This document shows, piece after piece, positions 1-6,692 of a stretch of 12,321 bases of DNA. Source of the stretch: an uncultured Bacillota bacterium (lineage in GTDB: Bacteria > Bacillota > Sulfobacillia > UBA995 > UBA9673). The notes under the pieces are model-generated. The model was not told where the DNA came from, made no database searches, and saw only the letters and a program-made list of their open reading frames with translations. A program made the translations under genes and the position numbers. Location of the stretch: positions 1 through 12,321 of the forward strand of contig CALMHV010000407.1 in assembly GCA_937863905.1 (NCBI GenBank), in the 5' to 3' direction. Position 1 is the first letter of the stretch, and every line of letters begins with the position of its first letter.

Positions 1-1256
1 ACCCGGGCCACGCGCCGCTTGCCGACCCGGACGACCATGCCGTCGGTGACCGGCACTTCGGCGGCCGCGTCGGTGACCCGGTTCTCGTCGATGCGCACAC
101 CGCCCTGGACGACCAAACGCCGCCCCTCGCTCGTCGATGAGGCGAGCCCGAGGACGACCAGGAGCCGGGCGACCCACATGGTCCCGCCGGGCGTGAGGTC
201 GCCCTTGGCCACCCCCATGGGCAGGATGTCGTCGGGCATCTCGCCCCGCCGGAAGATGGCCACAAACTCGTCCTGCGCCTTGTCCGCCGCGGCCTGCCCG
301 TGGTACATACGGACCAGGACATGGGCCAGCCGCATCTTGACGTCGCGCGGATGCAGCTTGGCGCTCGTGAGACCGCGCCGGATGGCCTTGACTTCCTTGT
401 TGGGTAGGTCGGTGACGAGTTCGAAGTACCGGACCATGAGCTTGTCCGGGATGGACATGGCCTTGCCGTAGATGTCCTTGGCCGGTTCGTTGATGCCGAT
501 GTAGTTGCCGAGGCTCTTGGACATCTTCTCGACCCCGTCGGTGCCTTCGAGCAGGGGCATGGTCAACACGACCTGGGCCTCCTGGCCATAGCGGCCCATG
601 ATGTCGCGCGTGGCCACGAAGTTAAAGGTCTGGTCGCTGCCGCCCATCTCCAGGTCGGCGCGCAGGGACACGGAGTCGTAGGCCTGGGCCAGGGTGTACA
701 TGAACTCGTGCAGAGAGATGGGCCGGCCCTCCCGGAAGCGGGTGGTGAAGTCGTCGCGCTCCAGCATGCGGGCCACCGTGTACTTGGACGCCAGTTCGAT
801 GACATCCACGAAGGAGAGTTCGCTCAGCCAGTCGTTATTGAAGACGACCCGGGTTCTGGACGGGTCCAGGACCTTGAATATCTGCTGCTCGTAGGTGAGG
901 GCGTTCTTCCGGATCGTCTCCTCGTCGAGTTGCGGCCGGGTCTCGGACTTGCCCGACGGGTCGCCGATGCGCCCGGTGAAGTCGCCGATGACGAAGAAGA
1001 CCTCATGCCCGAACTCCTGGAACTGCCGGAGCTTGCGCAGGCACACCGTGTGGCCGAGATGGATGTCCGGGGCGCTCGGGTCGGCCCCGAACTTGACGCG
1101 GAGAGGGCGCCCGTCGCGGCGGGCCCTGGCCAGCTTCTCCTTGAGGTCAGCCGGGGTGATGACCTGGATCGCGCCGCGGCTCAGTTCCTCGAATTCCTCC
1201 TCGAGCGAGGCTTGAGCCCGGAACGACGAGAGCGGGGACTGCGGTGTCTCGGACAC
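1..1256 (-). CDS. tyrS: Tyrosyl-tRNA synthetase (3' end cut by window edge)
   Basis: Cytoplasmic class I aminoacyl-tRNA synthetase that activates tyrosine with ATP and loads it on tRNA-Tyr. The visible 418 residues show the class I signature as HLGH (residues 66-69), a Rossmann fold running through GDFTGRIGDPSGK, and a perfect KMSKS loop (244-248). A C-terminal S4-type RNA-binding domain (about 355 to the edge) ends in VGKRRVAR, where TyrRS proteins normally finish, so only a few codons and the stop are missing. The KMSKS form and ~420-residue length fit the TyrZ-like subtype. The GTG start at 1256 is chosen because AAGGAGG lies seven bases upstream and the protein begins at the expected place. 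It is divergent from the PBP gene. A hairpin plus U-run lies upstream on the same strand and could attenuate its transcript, but I could not find a T-box. Identification is secure; the subtype is inferred. Confidence 0.96.
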   Translation of the reverse strand, partial: MSETPQSPLSSFRAQASLEEEFEELSRGAIQVITPADLKEKLARARRDGRPLRVKFGADPSAPDIHLGHTVCLRKLRQFQEFGHEVFFVIGDFTGRIGDPSGKSETRPQLDEETIRKNALTYEQQIFKVLDPSRTRVVFNNDWLSELSFVDVIELASKYTVARMLERDDFTTRFREGRPISLHEFMYTLAQAYDSVSLRADLEMGGSDQTFNFVATRDIMGRYGQEAQVVLTMPLLEGTDGVEKMSKSLGNYIGINEPAKDIYGKAMSIPDKLMVRYFELVTDLPNKEVKAIRRGLTSAKLHPRDVKMRLAHVLVRMYHGQAAADKAQDEFVAIFRRGEMPDDILPMGVAKGDLTPGGTMWVARLLVVLGLASSTSEGRRLVVQGGVRIDENRVTDAAAEVPVTDGMVVRVGKRRVAR

Positions 1257-1263
1257 AGCGCTT

Positions 1264-1270
1264 CCTCCTT
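1264..1270 (-). promoter_or_regulatory. Shine-Dalgarno site of tyrS
   Basis: AAGGAGG on the minus strand, seven bases before the GTG at 1256. It fixes the tyrS start on this non-ATG codon. Confidence 0.85.
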
Positions 1271-1314
1271 GCCGGGTTGTTCTCCGGGTGGACGGCCGGC
1301 CCCTCCGATACCGC

Positions 1315-1359
1315 AAAAAAGGATAGGAACGGCCAAGGGCGAAATAGCCCAGCCTATCC
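1315..1359 (-). terminator. Terminator-like hairpin in the tyrS leader
   Basis: Read on the minus strand, GGATAGG (1359-1353) pairs with CCTATCC (1327-1321) as a perfect 7-bp stem. An inner GGGC/GCCC stem (1350-1347 with 1340-1337) lies inside it, and six T residues follow directly (1320-1315). This is the layout of an intrinsic terminator. Because the neighbouring gene is divergent, nothing upstream on this strand needs terminating. It is therefore either an attenuator in the tyrS leader or a block against antisense reading. The lower stem is only 7 bp and the loop between the stems is unpaired, so folding strength is uncertain. The rest of the 148-base spacer shows no convincing -35/-10 promoter pair on either strand. 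Confidence 0.45.
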
Positions 1360-1389
1360 CCGCTCGCCCCCCGAGCCTCCAAAAGACAA

Positions 1390-1395
1390 GAGGTG
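1390..1395 (+). promoter_or_regulatory. Shine-Dalgarno site of the PBP gene
   Basis: GAGGTG, nine bases before the ATG at 1405. An alternative in-frame GTG at 1393 overlaps this site and has no purine-rich site of its own, so 1405 is preferred. Confidence 0.7.
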
Positions 1396-1404
1396 GGTTC
1401 CTAC

Positions 1405-3984
1405 ATGCCGAGGTTCGCTCGACGCTTCCGCCTACCGGGCCGGCTGCACCGCTGGAGATATGTCATCTTCGGGTGCACGGCCATCGCCATCATCGGCCTG
1501 GGCATCGTCATCGGTTTCTTCATCGCGGCCATGCGCGGGCTCCCGTCCCTGGCGAACCTAGAGCCGAACCCCGCCCTCAGTTCGTTCGTTTACGACATCA
1601 AGGGTAACGCCGTGACCGACTTCTCGGGCAACGAGGAACGGGTGCCGGTCAAGCTGGAGCAGGTACCGCAGCAACTCGTCGACGCCTTCATCTGCGCCGA
1701 GGACATCCGCTTCTGGACCCACCACGGCGTAGACTTCCGGGGCATCGCCCGAGCCCTCTACCGCGACATCACCAAGGGCGGCGCGACCGAAGGCGCCAGC
1801 ACGATAACCCAGCAGTTCGCCCGGAACGCTTTCAGTCTTGGCTACGAGAAGACCATCACTCGCAAGCTCCAGGAGATCATCCTGGCCATCCAGCTGGAGA
1901 GGTACTACACCAAGACCGAGATCCTGGAGATGTACCTGAACCAGATCTACTTCGGGCACGGCGCCTACGGCGTGCAGGCGGCTTCGAAAACGTACTTCAA
2001 CAAGGACGTCGGTGATCTCACCCTGCCCGAGGCCGCGATGATCTGCGGCATCGCCAAGAACGGCAACTACTACTCTCCGTACGTGGACGAAAGGCGCGCC
2101 CTCCAGCGCCGGAACATCGTCTTGGAGCAGATGGTCCGGTACGGCAAGATAAGCCAGGCCCAGGCCACCGAGGCCGAGGGCCTGCCGCTCGGGTGCACCG
2201 GGCTTCCGACCGAGAACTATCCGGCCGCCTACTTCGTGGACTACGTTCTTGAGTACCTCCTCGACCGGTACGGGGCCGATACCGTTTATCGCGGCGGCCT
2301 CAAGATCTACACGACCATCGACATGGACCTCCAGGCGTCGCTCGAGCAGGCCTACAAGGACATCCTGGACCCGGTCGTCCCCTTCCTGGACAAGGACGGG
2401 AACCCCCTCCTCGACAAGAACGGCAAGCCCCAGGACGTCCCCCAGTCGGCGGCGGTCTTCATGGACCCGCAGACCGGACAGATCCTGGCCATGCTGGGCG
2501 GCCGCAACCACACCAAGCGGCTGGAACTGAACCGGGCCGTCCCGCCGCGCGGCAGTTGGGACGGCACGTTGCGCCAGCCCGGTTCCGCCTTCAAGCCTCT
2601 GGCCGTGTACGCCGCGGCCTTCGACCTCGGCTGGTCGCCCTCAAACGTCCTGGACGACTCGGTCAAGACCTGGTACATCCCGGACCAGCCGCCCTTCAGC
2701 CCCGAGAACTACAACCGCCTCTACCGAGGTCTGGTCACCCTGCGGCAGGGCGTGGAGCTTTCCATCAACACCTTGGCCATCAAACTCATCGACCAAATCG
2801 GCGTGGAGACCGGTGTCCGCTACGCTAGGAAGCTCGGAATCGACAGCCTGATCACCGAGGGGCAGCTTATCGACGCCAGCCTGGCCGTGGCCATCGGCGG
2901 GCTGACCCAGGGCGTCTCGGTTCTGGACATGACCCAGGCCTACTGCGTCTTCGCCAACGGGGGCTTCCGCGTTGAACCCTACGCGGTTATCCGCGTCGAG
3001 GACAAGTACGGCAACACCCTGGAGCAGAACGAGCCCGTAAAGCAGGTGGCCCTCTCGGAGCAAGCCACCTATCTCACCCTGGACACCCTCCGAGGCGTGG
3101 TCAGCCGCGGCACGGGCGCCGGGGCCAACATCGGCCGCCCGGCGGGCGGGAAGACCGGGACGACCGACTCGAACATCGACGTGTGGTACATCGGTTTCAC
3201 CCCGGAGGTTTGCGGGGCCATCTGGATTGGGCACGACGAGCCCAAGGAGATGAAGAAAGTCTACGGCGCCACCTACTGCGCTCCGATGTGGAAGGCCACG
3301 GTCGAACCCTGGCTCAAGGACAAGCCCATCCAGGACTGGACGATGCCCGAAGGTATCGTCAAGGGCCAGGTCTGCAACAAGTCCGGGCTCCTGGCCGGGC
3401 CCAATTGCCCGCCCAGTTGCGTCATCGAGGACCTCTTCATCGAGGGGCGCCAGCCCATGGCCACCTGCAACGTGCACAGCGCGGCGACGGTCTGCGCTGC
3501 CCGGCCCTGGCTCCTGGCCCGACCGGAGTGCCCGGAGAGCCTGGTCAAGGTGTTCGTCCGCCGGCCGGAGCCCTACGAGAGGTTCCAGGGGGTCGACACG
3601 GAGAGCAAACTGCTCATGACCTATGTCCCGGCCGACGCGGCCAACGACCTGCCGACCTCGTACTGCGACCTCCATGACCCGGCGCCGCCGTCTTGGCCTG
3701 GAGTGACGCTGGAAGTGAACCTCACGGCCACCAAGTTCGCCTTCAGCCGGACCAAGATAGAGGTCCCCCTGGGGACGTACCTGGTAATCAAGCTCCAGGC
3801 CGTGGACTATAGCCACGGGTTCGCGGTGCCGTCCTACGGGGTGGACGAGGTCTGCCTCATGGGCCAGCAGAAGACGATCTCCTTCCTCTGCGACAAGCCC
3901 GGGACGTTCATGTTCTACTCCAGCGGCTACGCGGGTGAGGGCACGCGAGGCATGATGGGCAGTCTTGTGGTCGGAGGGGGCTAG
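1405..3984 (+). CDS. Class A penicillin-binding protein (PBP1A-type) with C-terminal cupredoxin domain
   Basis: Bifunctional wall enzyme of 859 residues that polymerises lipid II into glycan strands and cross-links the peptides outside the membrane. A short Arg-rich cytoplasmic tail is followed by one membrane segment (about 19-42). The GT51 glycosyltransferase domain carries catalytic Glu99 in EDIRFW, the TITQQ motif (133-137), RKLQE (153-157) and EMYLNQIYFGHGAYG. The transpeptidase has SAFK with nucleophile Ser394, SIN (453-455) and KTG (583-585), so both activities look intact. Next comes a Cys-rich stretch (656-757) holding two similar Cys/His modules. A cupredoxin-like domain (about 767-856) related to cytochrome oxidase subunit II closes the protein; this is not a usual PBP part. 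Nine cysteines lie after residue 650, suggesting disulfides or metal binding. The stop overlaps that of convergent mutS2. The PBP class is certain; the role of the tail domain is unknown. Confidence 0.96.
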   Translation: MPRFARRFRLPGRLHRWRYVIFGCTAIAIIGLGIVIGFFIAAMRGLPSLANLEPNPALSSFVYDIKGNAVTDFSGNEERVPVKLEQVPQQLVDAFICAEDIRFWTHHGVDFRGIARALYRDITKGGATEGASTITQQFARNAFSLGYEKTITRKLQEIILAIQLERYYTKTEILEMYLNQIYFGHGAYGVQAASKTYFNKDVGDLTLPEAAMICGIAKNGNYYSPYVDERRALQRRNIVLEQMVRYGKISQAQATEAEGLPLGCTGLPTENYPAAYFVDYVLEYLLDRYGADTVYRGGLKIYTTIDMDLQASLEQAYKDILDPVVPFLDKDGNPLLDKNGKPQDVPQSAAVFMDPQTGQILAMLGGRNHTKRLELNRAVPPRGSWDGTLRQPGSAFKPLAVYAAAFDLGWSPSNVLDDSVKTWYIPDQPPFSPENYNRLYRGLVTLRQGVELSINTLAIKLIDQIGVETGVRYARKLGIDSLITEGQLIDASLAVAIGGLTQGVSVLDMTQAYCVFANGGFRVEPYAVIRVEDKYGNTLEQNEPVKQVALSEQATYLTLDTLRGVVSRGTGAGANIGRPAGGKTGTTDSNIDVWYIGFTPEVCGAIWIGHDEPKEMKKVYGATYCAPMWKATVEPWLKDKPIQDWTMPEGIVKGQVCNKSGLLAGPNCPPSCVIEDLFIEGRQPMATCNVHSAATVCAARPWLLARPECPESLVKVFVRRPEPYERFQGVDTESKLLMTYVPADAANDLPTSYCDLHDPAPPSWPGVTLEVNLTATKFAFSRTKIEVPLGTYLVIKLQAVDYSHGFAVPSYGVDEVCLMGQQKTISFLCDKPGTFMFYSSGYAGEGTRGMMGSLVVGGG
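3703..3981 (+). other. CuA-like cupredoxin domain coding segment of the PBP, copper ligands degenerate
   Basis: Residues about 767-859 of the PBP read as a cupredoxin of the COX2/CuA type: a beta strand with KIEVPLGT, then DYSHGF, then a PG turn (832-833), then a ligand loop and GMMGSLVV at the end. In the CuA site of bovine COX2 (H161, C196, E198, C200, H204, M207) and Thermus ba3 oxidase (H114, C149, Q151, C153, H157, M160) the spacing from the first His to the first Cys is 35. Here His804 and the aligned position 839 are also 35 apart. The aligned ligands are His804, Ser839, Gly841, Ala843, Thr847 and Met850, so only His and Met remain. A dinuclear CuA centre cannot form as known. Cys817 and Cys829 lie elsewhere in the domain and might form a disulfide. 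The ligand numbering comes from memory of the families, and the alignment was done by eye. Confidence 0.75.
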
Positions 3985-6692
3985 CCCGGCCCCTCCGTGG
4001 CCGACCGTTTCTGTCCCAGAAGGGCGATGGTGACCCCCAGCCCACCCTCGGACTGGTCGGCGATGTGGTGGGAGCGCACGTCGGGGTGCTCGTCCAGGTA
4101 TTCGCCCACGACCTGGCGGAGGGTCCCCGTTCCCTTGCCGTGGATGACCCGGACCGTCCCGAGATTGGCCAGGAGCGCGTCGTCCAGGTATTTCTCCAGG
4201 CGCGCCAGGGCCTCTTCGACGGTGAGACCCCGCAGCGAGATTTCGGTGGAGATGGTGAAGGCCTTCTCCAGGGCCGCCCCGGAGCCCGCGACGCCGCTTT
4301 CCCAGAGCGGGCGCGTCGACGCGCCGGACTGGGACGCCTCCGCCGCATCCGGGAAGGCCGCGGCCAGGGCCGACAGCTCGGTCCGCCGCGACGAAGGCGG
4401 CTCCGGGATGCCGGCTTCGCCCGGCACCCGCAGGTCGCTGACGTGGACCGTAAGACGCATGGACCCCACCAGGAGACTGACCATCCCGCCCTCGTCGGGG
4501 CTCTCGAGAATCTGGCCGTAGTGGCGGAGCCCGGCGACGTAGTAGGTCTGCCCGGGCCGCACCGCCCCCGGTTCGGGAGCCCGGCCGACACCCGGCCGGG
4601 TCGGCCTGGGACCCTTCCCCCGGCCGCGCCCGCCCGAGCCGGCCTCACCGGCCACCCCGGTAGCGACCGCGCCCGGCTCCTCCTCCACCCCGCCCTCGCC
4701 CAGGGCCGCCAGTCGGCTGGTCCTCTTCTCGGCCTCGCCCAGGATGTCGCGGGAGAGCTGCTCAAGACGGTCGAGGCGGCGCCTCGACTCGACGGGGAGA
4801 GGCGTGGCCGGGGCCGGAAGACCGGGAACCGCCGCCGTCTCCGCCTCCGGCGCCTCACCGGCCTCGAGCGCGGCCAGTCGGGCCTCGGTCTCCCGGAGGC
4901 GCGCCAGGACGCCGGCGGCCTCGAGTCTGGCCCGCCGGACGACCTCCCGGGCTTCATCCCTCGCCCGTTCGAGCACCTTCTCCTCGCTGACGCGCAGGTT
5001 GGCCCACTTCCGGGCCTGGTCCTCCTGCATCTCCCGGGATTCGCGGGCCGCTTCGCCGGCGGCCCGCAGCTCCTCGCCGACGCGGACGCGGTCCTCCTCC
5101 AGACGTTGGATGAGAGCGGGAACATCATGCCGCTCCTCCGTCTTGAGGAAGGCCCTGGCCCGTTCGACGACCTCTCGCTTGAGGCCGAGGCGGTTGGATA
5201 TCTCCAGGGCGTTGCTGCGTCCGGGCAGCCCGGTCATGAGCCGGAAAGTCGGGGCCAGGGTTTCCACGTCGAACTCGACCGAGGCGTTGATCATCCCCTC
5301 GCGCTCGTAGACGAAGGCCTTGATCTCGCTGTAGTGGGTCGTGGCTATGGTGTGGGCCCCGGAGGTGTGGAAGTGCTCAAGCAGGGCCATGGCCAGGGCC
5401 GCGCCTTCGGCGGGGTCCGTCCCCGCGCCGATCTCGTCCAGGAGGACGAGTTGTCCGTCGCTCCCGGCCTCCTCCAGCTGGGCGATGATTCTAATGATGT
5501 TCCCGAGGTGCGAGGAGAAGGTCGACAGGTTCTGCTCGATGCTCTGCTCGTCGCCGATGTCGGCCCAGACGCCCCGGAAGACCGGGACCACGCTGCCTTC
5601 GGCGGCCGGGATGTGCAGGCCGCACATGGCCATCAGGGTGAGCAGGCCCACGGTCTTCAGGGTCACGGTCTTGCCGCCGGTGTTGGGACCGGTGATGACC
5701 ATGGTGTCGAAATCTTGCCCCAGACGGACGTCTATCGGCACGACGCGGCCCGGAGGAGGCACCGTGAGCAGGGGATGCCTGGCCTGGCGTAGGTCGAGCC
5801 GGCCCGCCAGGTCCAGGAGCGGAGCCGAGGCGCTCTGCCGGGCGCTGAGGCGGCTCTTGGCGAAACAGAGGTCAAGGTGGCCGAGAGTCAGGATGGTCCG
5901 GCGCAGGCCGGTCGCTTCCCGGAGAACGGCGTCGGTCAGTTCCCGCAGGATGCGGGCGATCTCGTCCCGTTCCTCCAGAACCAGTTCGCGCAACTGGTTA
6001 TTGAGGGGGACCACGCTCAGCGGCTCGACGAACAGGGTCACGCCGCTCGCCGACCGGTCGTGGACCACGCCGGGGAGGGCGTCCCTGTACTCGGACCGGA
6101 CCGGGACCACGTAGCGGTCCTGGCGGAGGGTGATGACCGGGTCCTGGAGGACCTTGCGATACTCCGGCGAGCGGATGATGGCGTCGAGCTTCTCGCGGAC
6201 GCGCCCCAGGGCCACCTTGGTCGCCCCGCGGATGTCGGCTAGCTTGCGGCTCGCGGCATCGGCCACCTCGGCCCGGTCGTTGATGCAGCGGCCGATGGCC
6301 TCGATAAGGTCGGGGAAGGCGCCCAGTCCCACAGCCAGGGCGGCGAGTTCGGGACACCGCTCCTCCCGCGAGGACAGAAAGCGGCGCAGGCGGGCGGCGC
6401 CGGAGCAAGTCTGGGCCAGGTCTAAAAGCTCGACCGGCTCGAGCAGGTCCCCGGCGGCGGCCCGTTCCAGCATGGGGCGGATGTCCCGCAGACCGCCCAG
6501 GGGCACGCTCTCCCCGCTGTCAAGGAGAAGACTGGCCTGGGAGGTCTCCCTCTGGGCGCGTTCGACCACGGTCGGGTCGGTCGACGGCGCCAGCGCCAGA
6601 GCGGCGTCGCGCCCCGGGCCGAAGGAGGCCTCCGCCGCCAGGAGGTGGCGTATCTTGTCGAACTCGAGGATCTCAAGCGTCCGGTCGAACAC
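3981..6692 (-). CDS. mutS2: MutS2 ATPase/Smr protein
   Basis: MutS2 binds branched DNA and suppresses recombination; in Firmicutes it also splits collided ribosomes. It is not a mismatch-repair MutS. The 903-residue product has the N-terminal core and clamp helices (1-290). The ATPase follows with Walker A GPNTGGKT (335-342), Walker B LVLLDE (Asp419, Glu420) and THYSEIKAF. A long charged coiled coil spans about 515-610, then a low-complexity Ala/Pro/Gly/Arg linker (about 611-712), a small beta domain starting PGQTYYVAG, and a C-terminal Smr domain (about 816-893) with HGKGTGTLR at 851. The family norm is nearer 780-800 residues, and the linkers account for the excess. The Smr strand motif reads ISLRG rather than the usual LDLRG. 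The GTG at 6692 is chosen because GGAGGAGG lies six bases upstream and homology starts there. It overlaps the upstream gene by 20 bases, suggesting translational coupling, and is last in the operon. Confidence 0.96.
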   Translation of the reverse strand: MFDRTLEILEFDKIRHLLAAEASFGPGRDAALALAPSTDPTVVERAQRETSQASLLLDSGESVPLGGLRDIRPMLERAAAGDLLEPVELLDLAQTCSGAARLRRFLSSREERCPELAALAVGLGAFPDLIEAIGRCINDRAEVADAASRKLADIRGATKVALGRVREKLDAIIRSPEYRKVLQDPVITLRQDRYVVPVRSEYRDALPGVVHDRSASGVTLFVEPLSVVPLNNQLRELVLEERDEIARILRELTDAVLREATGLRRTILTLGHLDLCFAKSRLSARQSASAPLLDLAGRLDLRQARHPLLTVPPPGRVVPIDVRLGQDFDTMVITGPNTGGKTVTLKTVGLLTLMAMCGLHIPAAEGSVVPVFRGVWADIGDEQSIEQNLSTFSSHLGNIIRIIAQLEEAGSDGQLVLLDEIGAGTDPAEGAALAMALLEHFHTSGAHTIATTHYSEIKAFVYEREGMINASVEFDVETLAPTFRLMTGLPGRSNALEISNRLGLKREVVERARAFLKTEERHDVPALIQRLEEDRVRVGEELRAAGEAARESREMQEDQARKWANLRVSEEKVLERARDEAREVVRRARLEAAGVLARLRETEARLAALEAGEAPEAETAAVPGLPAPATPLPVESRRRLDRLEQLSRDILGEAEKRTSRLAALGEGGVEEEPGAVATGVAGEAGSGGRGRGKGPRPTRPGVGRAPEPGAVRPGQTYYVAGLRHYGQILESPDEGGMVSLLVGSMRLTVHVSDLRVPGEAGIPEPPSSRRTELSALAAAFPDAAEASQSGASTRPLWESGVAGSGAALEKAFTISTEISLRGLTVEEALARLEKYLDDALLANLGTVRVIHGKGTGTLRQVVGEYLDEHPDVRSHHIADQSEGGLGVTIALLGQKRSATEGPG

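Noticed and set aside
1393..1404. GTG start of the PBP at 1393
   Set aside because: This codon lies within the ribosome site for the ATG at 1405 and has no purine-rich site of its own.
1257..1404. T-box riboswitch and paired sigma-70 promoters in the tyrS/PBP spacer
   Set aside because: The conserved T-box core and a specifier loop were not found, and no -35/-10 pair with 16-18 base spacing could be seen on either strand.
2641..3816. 391-codon minus-strand frame opposite the PBP
   Set aside because: The PBP on the plus strand has every catalytic motif; the opposite frame has no domain and no ribosome site.
3703..3981. Functional CuA electron-transfer centre in the PBP tail
   Set aside because: Both Cys ligands and one His are replaced (Ser839, Ala843, Thr847), so the known dinuclear copper site cannot be assembled.
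4065..5792. Long open frame of 575 codons on the plus strand opposite mutS2
   Set aside because: It lies antisense to a clear MutS2, is rich in Arg/Gly/Pro as expected from high-GC shadow frames, and shows no recognisable domain.
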